Shown piece after piece: positions 1 to 8,316 of a DNA stretch of 64,000 nt. A program made the translations under genes and the position numbers. Every line of letters starts with the position of its first letter. Position 1 is the first letter of the stretch. This DNA comes from Gammaproteobacteria bacterium (GTDB taxonomy: Bacteria; Pseudomonadota; Gammaproteobacteria; Pseudomonadales; Moraxellaceae). The DNA lies in contig JAGWUI010000003.1 of NCBI GenBank assembly GCA_028868515.1, positions 62,001 through 126,000 of the forward strand. The letters run 5' to 3'. The notes under the pieces are model-generated. The model ran no database searches and had not been told where the DNA came from. It worked only from the letters and a program-made list of their open reading frames with translations.

Positions 1-2
1 AT

Positions 3-323
3 CACGATGAACGCATTTATTTAGATGCTGCGCCTGATAGCGACGACTATCTCGAATTGCTACTCGCCTGTGAATATGACAAAACCACCGTGCAAGCACT
101 CTGCAATCATCGGCATTTGCTGGAATATTGTCTAGCCACTGACGCGAAAAATACACCGACACGTGAGCAACTGATTGCCTTTGGTCATCGTTTACAAGCG
201 ATGTGGCAAGCCAAACTCGCACAAGATTTTCCAAATCTGAATGTCATCGTCGCATTTGATGCGCAAGACGAAGATCCTTTGGATGATTTACAAATTGTTG
301 TTTACCAAGAAGATGCTGAATGA
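3..323 (+). CDS. Partial uncharacterised protein (5' end outside window)
   Basis: The frame is open from the first bases, reading [20 protein letters not shown], so the true start lies upstream of the window; an internal TTG at 57 is not a convincing start. The visible 106 residues form a soluble, acidic protein ending in [10 protein letters not shown], with no membrane segment or motif I recognise. Its stop overlaps the start of thiG (ATGA), so the two are probably translationally coupled in one transcript. That position would suit a thiS sulphur-carrier gene, but the sequence lacks the ThiS terminal Gly-Gly and is too long. Function unknown. Confidence 0.75.
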   Translation, partial: HDERIYLDAAPDSDDYLELLLACEYDKTTVQALCNHRHLLEYCLATDAKNTPTREQLIAFGHRLQAMWQAKLAQDFPNLNVIVAFDAQDEDPLDDLQIVVYQEDAE

Positions 324-1129
324 TGAACGCCATGACTACTCCTTTTCAAGATCAACCGCTCATTGTTGGCACACGCTCCTTCTCCTCGCGCTTATTGGTC
401 GGGACTGGTAAATATAAAGACCTCGCTGAAACTGGCGCAGCGATTAGCACAAGCGGTGCTGAAATTGTCACGGTTGCGATTCGTCGCAGCAACATCGGAC
501 AAAATCCTGATGAGCCTAATCTGCTGGATGTGATTCCACCTGATCGTTATACGATTCTACCGAATACTGCGGGTTGCTTTGATGCCGACAGTGCTGTGCG
601 TACTTGTATGCTGGCGCGTGAATTACTCGATGGTCACAACCTCGTAAAACTCGAAGTATTAGGCGATACCAAAACCCTCTACCCGAATGTCGTAGATACG
701 CTGAAAGCTGCGCGTACATTGATTGATGATGGTTTTGAAGTGATGGTTTATACGTCGGATGATCCGATCATTGCCAAAGAATTGGAAAACATGGGCTGTG
801 TCGCAGTCATGCCACTCGGCAGCTTAATTGGTTCTGGTTTAGGTCTGACCAATCCACATAACATTCGCCTGATACTTGAAAATGCTAAAGTTCCAATTAT
901 CGTGGATGCTGGAGTGGGAACTGCTTCGGATGCAGCAATTGCGATGGAGTTAGGCTGTGCAGGCGTGCTCATGAATACCGCGATTGCAGCAGCTCAGAAT
1001 CCAGTCTTGATGGCTTCAGCAATGAAAAAAGCTGTTGAAGCTGGGCGTGAGGCGTTCTTGGCTGGTCGTATGCCTAGAAAAGCGTATGCCAATGCAAGCT
1101 CGCCAGAAACTGGGTATTTCTTTAAGTAA
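320..1129 (+). CDS. thiG: Thiazole synthase ThiG
   Basis: ThiG condenses 1-deoxy-D-xylulose 5-phosphate, dehydroglycine and ThiS-thiocarboxylate sulphur into the thiazole phosphate of thiamine, in the cytoplasm. The 269-residue TIM-barrel protein shows the N-terminal LLVGTGKY motif, the VKLEVLGD strand carrying the Schiff-base lysine, and the C-terminal phosphate-binding glycines ([18 protein letters not shown]). Length is typical. The ATG at 320 overlaps the upstream stop and has a weak AAGAAG seven bases ahead; another in-frame ATG at 332 (MTTPFQ) is possible. No other thiamine gene lies downstream, so the pathway is scattered in this genome. Confidence 0.96.
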   Translation: MMNAMTTPFQDQPLIVGTRSFSSRLLVGTGKYKDLAETGAAISTSGAEIVTVAIRRSNIGQNPDEPNLLDVIPPDRYTILPNTAGCFDADSAVRTCMLARELLDGHNLVKLEVLGDTKTLYPNVVDTLKAARTLIDDGFEVMVYTSDDPIIAKELENMGCVAVMPLGSLIGSGLGLTNPHNIRLILENAKVPIIVDAGVGTASDAAIAMELGCAGVLMNTAIAAAQNPVLMASAMKKAVEAGREAFLAGRMPRKAYANASSPETGYFFK

Positions 1130-1149
1130 TTAGAATCCAAACAATTATA

Positions 1150-1172
1150 GGGTGCACACGGTGCACCTTTAT
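1150..1172 (+). terminator. Hairpin after thiG (weak terminator or repeat)
   Basis: GGTGCAC at 1151-1157 and GTGCACC at 1161-1167 form a strong stem with a three-base loop, followed by a poor T-rich tract (TTTATATTCTT). It may terminate the thiG transcript. The hairpin and the AT-rich tail after it resemble a second copy near 41931, so it may also be a dispersed repeat. Confidence 0.5.
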
Positions 1173-1242
1173 ATTCTTAATAAATCAAGAAAATAGCACA
1201 CAATATGTGTCATAAAACAACTATAACGTAAAGGAGCATATG

Positions 1243-1779
1243 ATGTCCGAATACACTGCTGAAGTTTTTTGGCTGCGCGGCGAACAAGACTTTCTCAACA
1301 ACCGTTATAGCCGTAGACATTTACTTCGTTTTGATGGCGGCTTAGAAGTTGCTGGCTCCTCCTCTCCCCACGTCGTGCCTATTCCCATGTCAGATGCATC
1401 AGCTGTCGATCCTGAGGAAGCTTTTATTGCATCCCTTAGCAGTTGCCACATGTTATGGTTTCTATCAATTGCAGCTAAAAAGAAATTCTGCGTAGATCGT
1501 TATCAAGATCACGCCGTAGGAATTATGACAAAGAATGAGCAAGGGAAATTATTCATATCAAAAGTAACGCTCAAACCCGCAGTTATATTCTCTGGCGAAC
1601 ATCTGCCAACCCACGAAGATATTGATCAGATGCATCATGAAGCGCACAAGGAGTGTTTCATTGCAAATTCAGTCAAAACAGAAATACGCTGCGAACCTGT
1701 TTATTGCCCCGCTTTCAACACCACCAACTTCACATCCACCGAACCATCATCCGACGACACCAAAATCTCATCATCCTGA
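1243..1779 (+). CDS. OsmC family protein, C-terminally extended
   Basis: OsmC/Ohr-fold proteins reduce organic or fatty-acid hydroperoxides using two cysteines. This one has the family core: an N-terminal sheet (AEVFWLRG), DPEEAFIASLSSCHMLWFL with the first cysteine, and HHEAHKECFIANSVKTEI with the second. The second of two ATGs (1243) is chosen because AAGGAG at 1231-1236 is six bases from it and only three from the ATG at 1240. Relatives usually end soon after the SVKTE strand. Here about 25 Pro/Ser/Thr-rich residues follow, read from DNA that also encodes the end of the convergent yaeQ gene (79-base antisense overlap). The extension looks like loss of the original stop. Substrate unknown. 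Confidence 0.9.
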   Translation: MSEYTAEVFWLRGEQDFLNNRYSRRHLLRFDGGLEVAGSSSPHVVPIPMSDASAVDPEEAFIASLSSCHMLWFLSIAAKKKFCVDRYQDHAVGIMTKNEQGKLFISKVTLKPAVIFSGEHLPTHEDIDQMHHEAHKECFIANSVKTEIRCEPVYCPAFNTTNFTSTEPSSDDTKISSS

Positions 1780-2243
1780 ATCGTAAAACTCAATCGCATG
1801 GAACGATCAACCAATGCAGTCAATGCCTCACTTTGCTCAGGTAAAAGCTGCAGAACTGTCACGTTATCTAAACGCGCAATTTTATTTTCAATACCCTTAA
1901 ACCACACATCCGTGCTGGCGTTATAACTCAGAACAACAACTTTCTCTGAGCGATTCGAAGCTTTCTTAATCCGCGTTTCATCAGGTTGACCCACATCCAC
2001 CCAAAGCTGAATAGCATCCGTTAAATCCTTATCCCAGATATCAGGCTCATCCACCTCAAACAAACCTTTAGTAAAGGTCAACGACTCAGTGGCGTACAAA
2101 CCAAACATCAGCACACGCGCCATCACACGCTCCTCGGTTTCCGAAGGATGCCGCGCAATCGTCAATGAATGCGATTCATAATAATGGCGATTCATATCAG
2201 CAATTTGCAGATCTGCTTTATAGATGGTTGCTTTCAATGCCAC
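1701..2243 (-). CDS. yaeQ: YaeQ family protein
   Basis: A 180-residue soluble protein starting MALKATIYKADLQIADMNRH, the characteristic YaeQ opening, with the family blocks HPSETEERVMARVLMF, LWVDVGQPDE and VVVLSYN in order. YaeQ has a PD-(D/E)XK nuclease-like fold; its molecular role is not established, although it was first reported as a suppressor affecting RfaH-dependent expression. The start is GTG at 2243, with only a weak AAGG upstream. Its last 79 bases overlap the OsmC-like gene tail to tail. There is no operon partner: the next gene on this strand ends about 220 bases upstream. Confidence 0.93.
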   Translation of the reverse strand: MALKATIYKADLQIADMNRHYYESHSLTIARHPSETEERVMARVLMFGLYATESLTFTKGLFEVDEPDIWDKDLTDAIQLWVDVGQPDETRIKKASNRSEKVVVLSYNASTDVWFKGIENKIARLDNVTVLQLLPEQSEALTALVDRSMRLSFTIQDDEILVSSDDGSVDVKLVVLKAGQ

Positions 2244-2413
2244 GATGAATCTGCCTTATGAATAGATGTGTAAAAAGATGCGTAAGCATAGAGGATTCAT
2301 GTCGCTAAATCATTATTTTTCTATTGGTCGATATATTTATTAAATGGGGATCAACTGTGAGAATGAGAAAGTGGAATATGACACAACGTGACGCTCTAAT
2401 ATACCCATGAAGC

Positions 2414-2451
2414 AAAACGACCAGAAACCTATGTGAAATTTCTGATCGTTT
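2414..2451 (-). terminator. Terminator of the NO reductase gene
   Basis: AAACGACCAGAAA (2415-2427) pairs with TTTCTGATCGTTT (2439-2451) with one mismatch. It lies just past the stop of the minus-strand reductase gene, and reads into TTTT on that strand. Confidence 0.65.
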
Positions 2452-2462
2452 GAAGAGTTAAA

Positions 2463-4739
2463 TTAGGCTTTCCTTTGAGCAAGCAACTTCATAATAAAGT
2501 CCCATGCCATGAGCAATGCACCAAACGCAAAAACAATATCACCAGGCATCCGCATCCATTGCCAATAAATCGTAGTATCGTAGAACGCTTGACTGCGTGC
2601 ATATGCATAGCCATGTGTATACACCGCCTCAAGTTGTGGCCATCCGACTGGATAAAAGTTCATGAAAGTCCACATCACAAGCCCAATGTTATAGAGCCAG
2701 AACGCCCATTCACCAACACGATCACTCCATGGTCGCTGACCTGTCAGATAACGAAGTACCATGTAGAGCAGCCCGATTGCCAATAATCCAAACGCACCAA
2801 ACATCGAGGTGTGTGCATGATTTAAGGTCAGAAAAGTACCATGCTCATAGTAGTTAACTAATGGAGCATTGAGCGTACCTCCACCAAATACTCCTGCACC
2901 AACAAAATTCCAGAACGCCGAACCCAGAATGTAAAGATATGCCAGTCGATATGAAAAATCCTGCTGGCCTTGAATGTGGCGTTGTTGTTCGATCGCTTCA
3001 AGTACAAGAAGAATCAGAGGCAGCACCTCAAGGAAAGAAAACATGCTACCCACACCAACCCACAGATCTGGTTCACCAGCCCAATACAAATGATGCCCTG
3101 TTCCAAGCACCCCGCCAACTAAAATCAAAATCCATTCAAACAGCACCGCCCTCTCGACCATTTGACGAGAAACCAAGCCCAATGCCATCAGGAAGTAACC
3201 CGTAATCGATGCGGTAAAAAGTTCAAAGGCCAACTCTACCCACAGATGCACGACCCACCAACGCCAAAAATCTGTAATGGAAAAAGAAGGATTAGGTGAA
3301 CCCAATGGAATCATGCCGAATGCATACAACAGAGCAACACTCAAAGTACTCATCCACAATAAATGCTCGATGCGGAACCAACCGTAGAATGAGCCACCAG
3401 CCTGTTTGAATAGTGTCACCAGCGTCGACCAAAATGCACGCAACAAAACAAGAGACCAAACCATCAAGCCTACAAAAAACAAGATTTGCCAGAAACGTCC
3501 CAACTCCAGATAGGATAACCCTTGATTACCTAACCAGAACCAATGCTGATCAATCACACCCATGATGCCCAGATAATCACCAACTAGTGCACCACCAACG
3601 ATAACAACTAATACCCAGAAAATCAGGTTGACCAAAAAACGCTGACCTTTAGGCTCTGTTCTGCCAATCATAGGTGCTAGAAACAATCCAGCACCAATCC
3701 AACTCACACCAATCCAGATAATTGGAGCTTGCACATGAACACTACGTAAAAAAGCAAAAGGCAGCCATTTATCCAGTTCAATGCCATAAAAACTGGCACG
3801 ATCCGTATAGTAGTGTCCCATAATGGCGCCCACAAAAATTTGCAATAGCAAGACTGCTGCCACCACCAAAAAGTATTTCCATAAGGCTTTCTGGCTTGAC
3901 GTGGGTGTTTTAAATATACGCAGAGTGGGTTCAAAAGTTTCATTTTCCGCTTTAGGTTCAATCCAAAGCCGAAATATCACCAATACCACACCGACGGCAA
4001 ACAACATTAACGTCAATGAAATCCAAGTCCACTCGAAGGTTGCTGCGGTAGGATAATTGCCAACTAATGGTTCCGACGGCCAATTGGTTGTCCATGAAAA
4101 ATCTTTATGGGGACGGCGAGCAACAGTCGTCAATGATGAGTACAACAAGAAATCTGCCGTTTGTTTAGCCGTTGCAACATCAAGTGATCGTGCTTTCGTG
4201 TAGCCTTTGGCAAAATCATCCTGCCGCAGTGATATGCTGATGCGCTCACTGAGCGTCCGCATCGCCTGCGCCACAGCATCAGGCAAAACGACGCGAGGTT
4301 GTGTTAGATCAATGCCTTGTAATTGTGACTGCATGGTATGGGTGATACCAAATTGCTGATCAGGATTGAGAGCTTCAAAGGTTTTGCCGTACTGCGCTTG
4401 AGCGAGATTGTTTTGCACAGTTTTGGCAAGTTCAACCAAATACTCAGCAGTAAAATCAACCCCAAAAGCAGAGCCCATGCCATATAAACTGCCATAATCC
4501 ATCAAATCCGCTTTTTGAAAACCCGACTTTCCCGCAACGATATTGTCGTAGTTCGTGACGATACTGCCATCCAGCGCAACCATTTGCTGTGGGATAGGAG
4601 CAGCCTGCTGATAAGTAGCACGAGTAGCGAGTACCATGCCAAACCAGCATAACGCCGTGGCAATCAATAGTACCCAAATCAGAATTTTGCTGACCTTATC
4701 TTGTGGACCAGCGTGACCGTCTGTCACCATTGTCTCCAT
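2463..4739 (-). CDS. norB: Quinol-dependent nitric oxide reductase (qNOR)
   Basis: This 758-residue inner-membrane haem-copper oxidase relative reduces two NO to N2O with electrons from quinol. The length and the N-terminal extension fused ahead of the catalytic subunit (residues about 1-240: a membrane helix, then a periplasmic domain without a CXXCH haem site) mark the single-subunit quinol type (NorZ) rather than the cytochrome-c-dependent NorBC. Candidate metal ligands are in HLWVELAFELF, GHHLYWAGEPDLW and NHAHTSMFGAFG. The ATG at 4739 is preferred over the upstream TTG at 4763 because AGGA lies seven bases ahead. No norC or other denitrification gene is nearby, so it probably serves NO detoxification. 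A sigma-54-like promoter and the relic of a NorR-like gene lie upstream. Confidence 0.95.
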   Translation of the reverse strand: METMVTDGHAGPQDKVSKILIWVLLIATALCWFGMVLATRATYQQAAPIPQQMVALDGSIVTNYDNIVAGKSGFQKADLMDYGSLYGMGSAFGVDFTAEYLVELAKTVQNNLAQAQYGKTFEALNPDQQFGITHTMQSQLQGIDLTQPRVVLPDAVAQAMRTLSERISISLRQDDFAKGYTKARSLDVATAKQTADFLLYSSLTTVARRPHKDFSWTTNWPSEPLVGNYPTAATFEWTWISLTLMLFAVGVVLVIFRLWIEPKAENETFEPTLRIFKTPTSSQKALWKYFLVVAAVLLLQIFVGAIMGHYYTDRASFYGIELDKWLPFAFLRSVHVQAPIIWIGVSWIGAGLFLAPMIGRTEPKGQRFLVNLIFWVLVVIVGGALVGDYLGIMGVIDQHWFWLGNQGLSYLELGRFWQILFFVGLMVWSLVLLRAFWSTLVTLFKQAGGSFYGWFRIEHLLWMSTLSVALLYAFGMIPLGSPNPSFSITDFWRWWVVHLWVELAFELFTASITGYFLMALGLVSRQMVERAVLFEWILILVGGVLGTGHHLYWAGEPDLWVGVGSMFSFLEVLPLILLVLEAIEQQRHIQGQQDFSYRLAYLYILGSAFWNFVGAGVFGGGTLNAPLVNYYEHGTFLTLNHAHTSMFGAFGLLAIGLLYMVLRYLTGQRPWSDRVGEWAFWLYNIGLVMWTFMNFYPVGWPQLEAVYTHGYAYARSQAFYDTTIYWQWMRMPGDIVFAFGALLMAWDFIMKLLAQRKA

Positions 4740-4803
4740 TATTATTTTTCCTATATTTTCCAATTAGATAATCCAAAACATTACACTACTTTAAATTCAC
4801 ATG

Positions 4804-4820
4804 AACAAACATGTTGCCAA
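4804..4820 (-). promoter_or_regulatory. Candidate sigma-54 promoter of norB
   Basis: On the minus strand the site reads TTGGCAACATGTTTGTT. Against YTGGCAC-N5-TTGCW it keeps the -24 GG and correct spacing, but has GT instead of GC at -12. It would start transcription about 55 bases before the norB ATG. Sigma-54 control by NorR is established for NO-detoxification genes in E. coli and Ralstonia; here it is inferred. Confidence 0.45.
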
Positions 4821-4930
4821 CAACCCCATAAAACACATATATCAAAAGATATGCCAATTTTTAAAATCAATTAACTAATTGAAAATTAAACACAAAATAT
4901 AAATTCACAATCAATAATCAGCAGATTTAC

Positions 4931-4965
4931 TGACAAAAATGACAGAACACATGATAAAAATGACA
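4931..4965. promoter_or_regulatory. Tandem direct repeat upstream of norB (possible enhancer site)
   Basis: TGACAAAAATGACA at 4931-4944 and TGATAAAAATGACA at 4952-4965 are near-identical 14-mers repeated every 21 bases, about two helical turns. They lie about 140-170 bases upstream of the presumed norB transcription start, a usual distance for an enhancer-binding activator. They do not match the GT-N7-AC NorR consensus exactly, so the binding protein is unknown. Confidence 0.4.
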
Positions 4966-5027
4966 TACGCTAGGGCTTATTGCTATTGGTGAATCACCTG
5001 CATTTCGCCACAAGATAAGTCTGATAG

Positions 5028-5123
5028 AATGCGTTGCTACATCAAAAGTGGCGCACACTCGCTGAAGTACTAGACATCAGCGAACGAACCTTGTATCGAA
5101 AATTAAGTAGAATTGCAGGATAA
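5028..5123 (+). pseudogene. Remnant of a NorR/NtrC-type activator (Fis-like HTH end only)
   Basis: Between norB and nfuA an open stretch on the plus strand reads NALLHQKWRTLAEVLDIS, then ERTLYRKLSRIAG and a stop. This is the hallmark C-terminal Fis-type helix-turn-helix of sigma-54 activators (typically GN-AA-LGIS-RTLYRKL). It is preceded at once by an in-frame TAG, and no AAA+ or GAF domain precedes it; about two residues are missing in the first helix. Orientation is divergent from norB, the usual place of norR. The rest of the gene appears deleted. No start codon or ribosome site supports expression. Confidence 0.75.
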
Positions 5124-5152
5124 AAATTGTCAATTTTTTTATTTTTTAGGCG

Positions 5153-5187
5153 AAAAAAAAGCCAATTGTTAAAGGAGATCAATTGGC
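5153..5187 (-). terminator. Rho-independent terminator of nfuA
   Basis: GCCAATTG at 5161-5168 pairs with CAATTGGC at 5180-5187. On the minus strand the stem is followed by eight T residues (5153-5160), just beyond the nfuA stop. Confidence 0.85.
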
Positions 5188-5209
5188 CCTGTTCTAAAGC
5201 AATTTGGCT

Positions 5210-5866
5210 TTATTTAAAGTAAGCGCCTTCCCGCTTGGTATGGTCTGTCTTATCAATCACGCGTCCAAGCTCTGGAATATGTTGTTTAAGCGAGGTTTCT
5301 ACGCCTTGCTTCAATGTCATATCTACCGCCGAACAGCCCTGACAGCCCCCCCCAAATTGCAATACTGCTGTCAAACCATCCGAAGGATCATCGAACAACT
5401 CAACTAACGATACATTGCCGCCATGCGCCGCCAAGCCAGGATTAATCTCAGCTTGCAACACATAACCAATACGCTCCTCAATCGAAGCGTCTGCACCAAT
5501 TCTCGGTACTTTTGAATTCGGTGCTTTAAAAGTCAACTGACCGCCGAAACGATCTTTGTTGTAATCAATCACAGCATCTTTTAAATACGGAACACTTGGC
5601 TGATCAATATACGCTGGAAAATCTGGATAAACAATTTTCTCATCAGTCGTAATTTCTTCACCGGGCGTACTATACGCCATACAACATTCCGCACGCGGCG
5701 TTCCCGCATTCTCCACAAAAATCCGCACACCAATGCCGGGAGTATTTTGTTTAGCAAGTAATTCTTTGAGGTATTCCTGCGCTGAAGGGGTGATCTGCAT
5801 ATTTGGCTGATCGTGAGTAGTTTCAGGCGCCTCTAGAACAACCGCTTCACTTGCTACATCTGACAT
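5210..5866 (-). CDS. nfuA: Fe/S biogenesis protein NfuA
   Basis: NfuA is a cytoplasmic carrier that receives a 4Fe-4S cluster and hands it to apo-enzymes, particularly under oxidative stress or iron limitation. The 218-residue protein has a degenerate A-type domain (about 22-115, with AECCMAY) followed by a Nfu domain (about 125-200) carrying the cluster-binding [11 protein letters not shown], cysteines 175 and 178. It begins with about 20 extra residues before the A-type domain. The ATG at 5866 has a good GAGGAA site. It is a single gene with its own terminator. The 260 bases upstream, toward glpD, show no feature I can name. Confidence 0.95.
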   Translation of the reverse strand: MSDVASEAVVLEAPETTHDQPNMQITPSAQEYLKELLAKQNTPGIGVRIFVENAGTPRAECCMAYSTPGEEITTDEKIVYPDFPAYIDQPSVPYLKDAVIDYNKDRFGGQLTFKAPNSKVPRIGADASIEERIGYVLQAEINPGLAAHGGNVSLVELFDDPSDGLTAVLQFGGGCQGCSAVDMTLKQGVETSLKQHIPELGRVIDKTDHTKREGAYFK

Positions 5867-6069
5867 TGTTTCTTCCTCAGTTACAGCTTTACAATAAATA
5901 AACCACCGCGTAGAGCACCTAACAAATAACGCTGCCGATGAATGCGCGGTAGTGTCCAGCAGCTATCGCTGAACCAAAAAGGGCTAGGAGTCCCTATGGT
6001 AACATCTATGGGGTTTGATCATGCATTCATCAAGTGTATTTACACACAAAAACATCAACAATAATGTCA

Positions 6070-6113
6070 AAAATTTTTATAGGGTTTTAAACATATTTAT
6101 AATTTAAAACCCT
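6070..6113 (-). terminator. Hairpin downstream of glpD
   Basis: AGGGTTTTAAA (6081-6091) and TTTAAAACCCT (6103-6113) are an exact 11-base inverted repeat just after the glpD stop. The minus-strand T-tract (ATAAAAATTTTT) is interrupted, so termination is likely but not certain. Confidence 0.65.
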
Positions 6114-6126
6114 TGTCTAGACTAAC

Positions 6127-7731
6127 TCATGCCGCTTCTGGCTTAGGCAATGAAGCAAACCACTCCACAAAATGCGTGCGTTCAGCTTCGCTCATGTGTA
6201 GACCACACTTAGTGCGACGCCACATCACATCTTCTGCTTGCCACGCCCACTCAGTACGACGCAGATAATGCACCTCGACCTCATATAAGCCACCACCAAA
6301 ATACTGACCTAAATCAGCCATGGTTTTTGCAGAACCCAGCACTGCTGGCGTGACCGTTCCATATCGACGCGTAATCGCTGCCAAAAACACTGGATCCAGC
6401 TCAGGATATTGTTGAATAAACTCAGCTTGCCATGCAGCAAAGCCATTCCAACCTTGTGGAATATCACCACCATCCAAAGGCTCTTTATCCGTCCAGCCGA
6501 CTGGAAGATTAGTGCAGAATTTTGCCAAATCATCCATCGCATGTTCAGCCAGTTTACGATAGGTCGTTAACTTTCCGCCCATCACGGTCAACAATGGCGC
6601 AGTGCCATCGACAGCATCAATCTTTAACTCGTAGTCACGAGAAACTGCTGAAGCATTCTCAACATCACCATCGTCCATCAGCGGACGTACACCGCTATAA
6701 CGCCAAATGACATCTGCAGGTGTTAATTCTTTTTCAAGATAATGGTTCACTGCACCACATAAATAATCGACTTCTGCATCGGTCATTTTTGGTAATTGAT
6801 TTGGATCATCCAGTGGCAAATCCGTTGTACCAATCAAGGTGTAATCACGCTCATACGGCAACATGAAAATCACACGGCGATCAGTATGCTGCAAAATGTA
6901 GGCATGATCACCTTCATAGCAACGCGGAACAACCATATGCGAACCTTGAACAAGACGAATTTGTCCAATATCTTCCGAAGGCTTTTTCTTGCTGCCATCA
7001 TCTGTTACTGGAGTATTTTCAATTTTGGCTTGAACTTGACTCACCCAAGGACCACTAGCGTTGACCAGCATTTTGGCGCGAATATGAGATGAGGTTTGCT
7101 CTAAAAATGGATGAGCATCTGTTGGCTTAATCTCGATTTGCCATTCATCGCCAACTCGTTTTGCGTGTTCAAAACTCACGCGCGGAAGCAGTACTGCACC
7201 ATGTTTTTGTGCGGACAAAGCATTTAACAATACCAAACGCGCATCATCTACCCATGCATCAGAGTAAGTGAATCCACGACTGAACATTTCTTTCAATGGC
7301 TTACCCAGCACTGAGTTTGTCAGTACCACAGCTTTTGATTTTGCCAGTGAAATACGACCGCCCAAACGATCATAAAGAAACAATCCTGTACGAATCATCC
7401 AGCGTGGACGCAGACTCGCAACATGCGGCATCACAAAATTCATTGGCCATGCAATATGCGGCGCAATTGCCAATAAACGCTCACGCTCTGCCAACGCTTC
7501 ACGTACCAAGCGGAATTCATAATATTCTAAATAGCGCAATCCACCATGAATCAACTTACTCGACGCACTCGAAGTCGCACCCGCAAAATCGCCTTTCTCA
7601 ACAAGTAAGACTTTAAGCCCACGACCCGCCGCATCGCGCGCGATCCCTACGCCATTAATTCCTCCGCCAATGACCACGAGATCATAAAGATCGGTCTGGC
7701 TTTCTTGCGCTACATTATCTTGCTCTGTCAT
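6127..7731 (-). CDS. glpD: Aerobic glycerol-3-phosphate dehydrogenase
   Basis: GlpD is an FAD enzyme at the inner membrane that oxidises sn-glycerol 3-phosphate to dihydroxyacetone phosphate and passes electrons to the quinone pool. The 534-residue protein has the N-terminal dinucleotide fold (LVVIGGGINGVGIARDAAGR), the FAD family motif GATSSASSKLIHGGLRYLEY, the active-site region GTTDLPLDD, and a C-terminal cap domain ending near the FVEWFASLP block. Length is typical of the E. coli-type enzyme. No glpK, glpF or glpR adjoins it, so glycerol uptake genes must lie elsewhere. Its stop is followed by a strong hairpin. Confidence 0.96.
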   Translation of the reverse strand: MTEQDNVAQESQTDLYDLVVIGGGINGVGIARDAAGRGLKVLLVEKGDFAGATSSASSKLIHGGLRYLEYYEFRLVREALAERERLLAIAPHIAWPMNFVMPHVASLRPRWMIRTGLFLYDRLGGRISLAKSKAVVLTNSVLGKPLKEMFSRGFTYSDAWVDDARLVLLNALSAQKHGAVLLPRVSFEHAKRVGDEWQIEIKPTDAHPFLEQTSSHIRAKMLVNASGPWVSQVQAKIENTPVTDDGSKKKPSEDIGQIRLVQGSHMVVPRCYEGDHAYILQHTDRRVIFMLPYERDYTLIGTTDLPLDDPNQLPKMTDAEVDYLCGAVNHYLEKELTPADVIWRYSGVRPLMDDGDVENASAVSRDYELKIDAVDGTAPLLTVMGGKLTTYRKLAEHAMDDLAKFCTNLPVGWTDKEPLDGGDIPQGWNGFAAWQAEFIQQYPELDPVFLAAITRRYGTVTPAVLGSAKTMADLGQYFGGGLYEVEVHYLRRTEWAWQAEDVMWRRTKCGLHMSEAERTHFVEWFASLPKPEAA

Positions 7732-7773
7732 TTATTCAAATCACTCTCTCAATAAAACCCAAACTGTTTTCTA

Positions 7774-8316
7774 CTATTTCTTAGAATCTGCATCTTGTAA
7801 TGCTGCATTCTGCGCAGCCAATCGCTTTAACCGCACAATCGTTTTTTCTAGTCCATCAGCGAATTGCTTTTTATCACGATCAGTCAATGGCGGAGGTCCA
7901 CCAGTCTGTACACCAGCACCACGCAAACTATCCATAAAATCACGCAAATGGAGTCGCGCGCGCACATTCTCAATCGTAAAAACCTCACCTCGTGGATGTA
8001 AGGCTGTACCACCCTTCTCAATCACTTGAGCTGCAAGCGGAATATCCTGTGTCATGACCAAGTCGCCAGCTTTCATCCGCGACACAATTTCCTGATCCGC
8101 CATATCTGCACCACCCGAAACCTGCATCGAACGGATCAGATGAGATGGCGTAATACCAACAGGCTGATTAGCAACAAAAACCGTAGGCAATTGGTGCCGA
8201 TCAGCCGCCCGAAAAATCACCTCACGCAAAATACGTGGACACGCATCCGCATCAATCCACAAAGTCATCGTAGATTTTGGCTTTGGAGTAGATGTTGCTT
8301 GAGGTTGATCAGTCAT
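7774..8316 (-). CDS. YaiI/YqxD family protein (DUF188)
   Basis: A 180-residue member of the UPF0178/DUF188 family, which has a PIN-like fold and no established function. Family motifs are [28 protein letters not shown]-like [26 protein letters not shown] and [19 protein letters not shown]. coli YaiI begins directly at the equivalent of [11 protein letters not shown], so the first 16 Pro/Thr-rich residues could be an extension or a wrong start; the alternative ATG is at 8268. The chosen ATG overlaps the stop of the upstream SDR gene (TAATG), which favours translational coupling. Confidence 0.92.
   Translation of the reverse strand: MTDQPQATSTPKPKSTMTLWIDADACPRILREVIFRAADRHQLPTVFVANQPVGITPSHLIRSMQVSGGADMADQEIVSRMKAGDLVMTQDIPLAAQVIEKGGTALHPRGEVFTIENVRARLHLRDFMDSLRGAGVQTGGPPPLTDRDKKQFADGLEKTIVRLKRLAAQNAALQDADSKK

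Noticed and set aside
3-323. ThiS sulphur carrier upstream of thiG
   Set aside because: The visible protein does not end in Gly-Gly and is longer than ThiS.
5995-6025. GGGTTTGATCATG as a further MITE end
   Set aside because: Only about nine bases match the GGTTTGATC part of the terminal repeat; the AGGGCGTATTGA part is missing.
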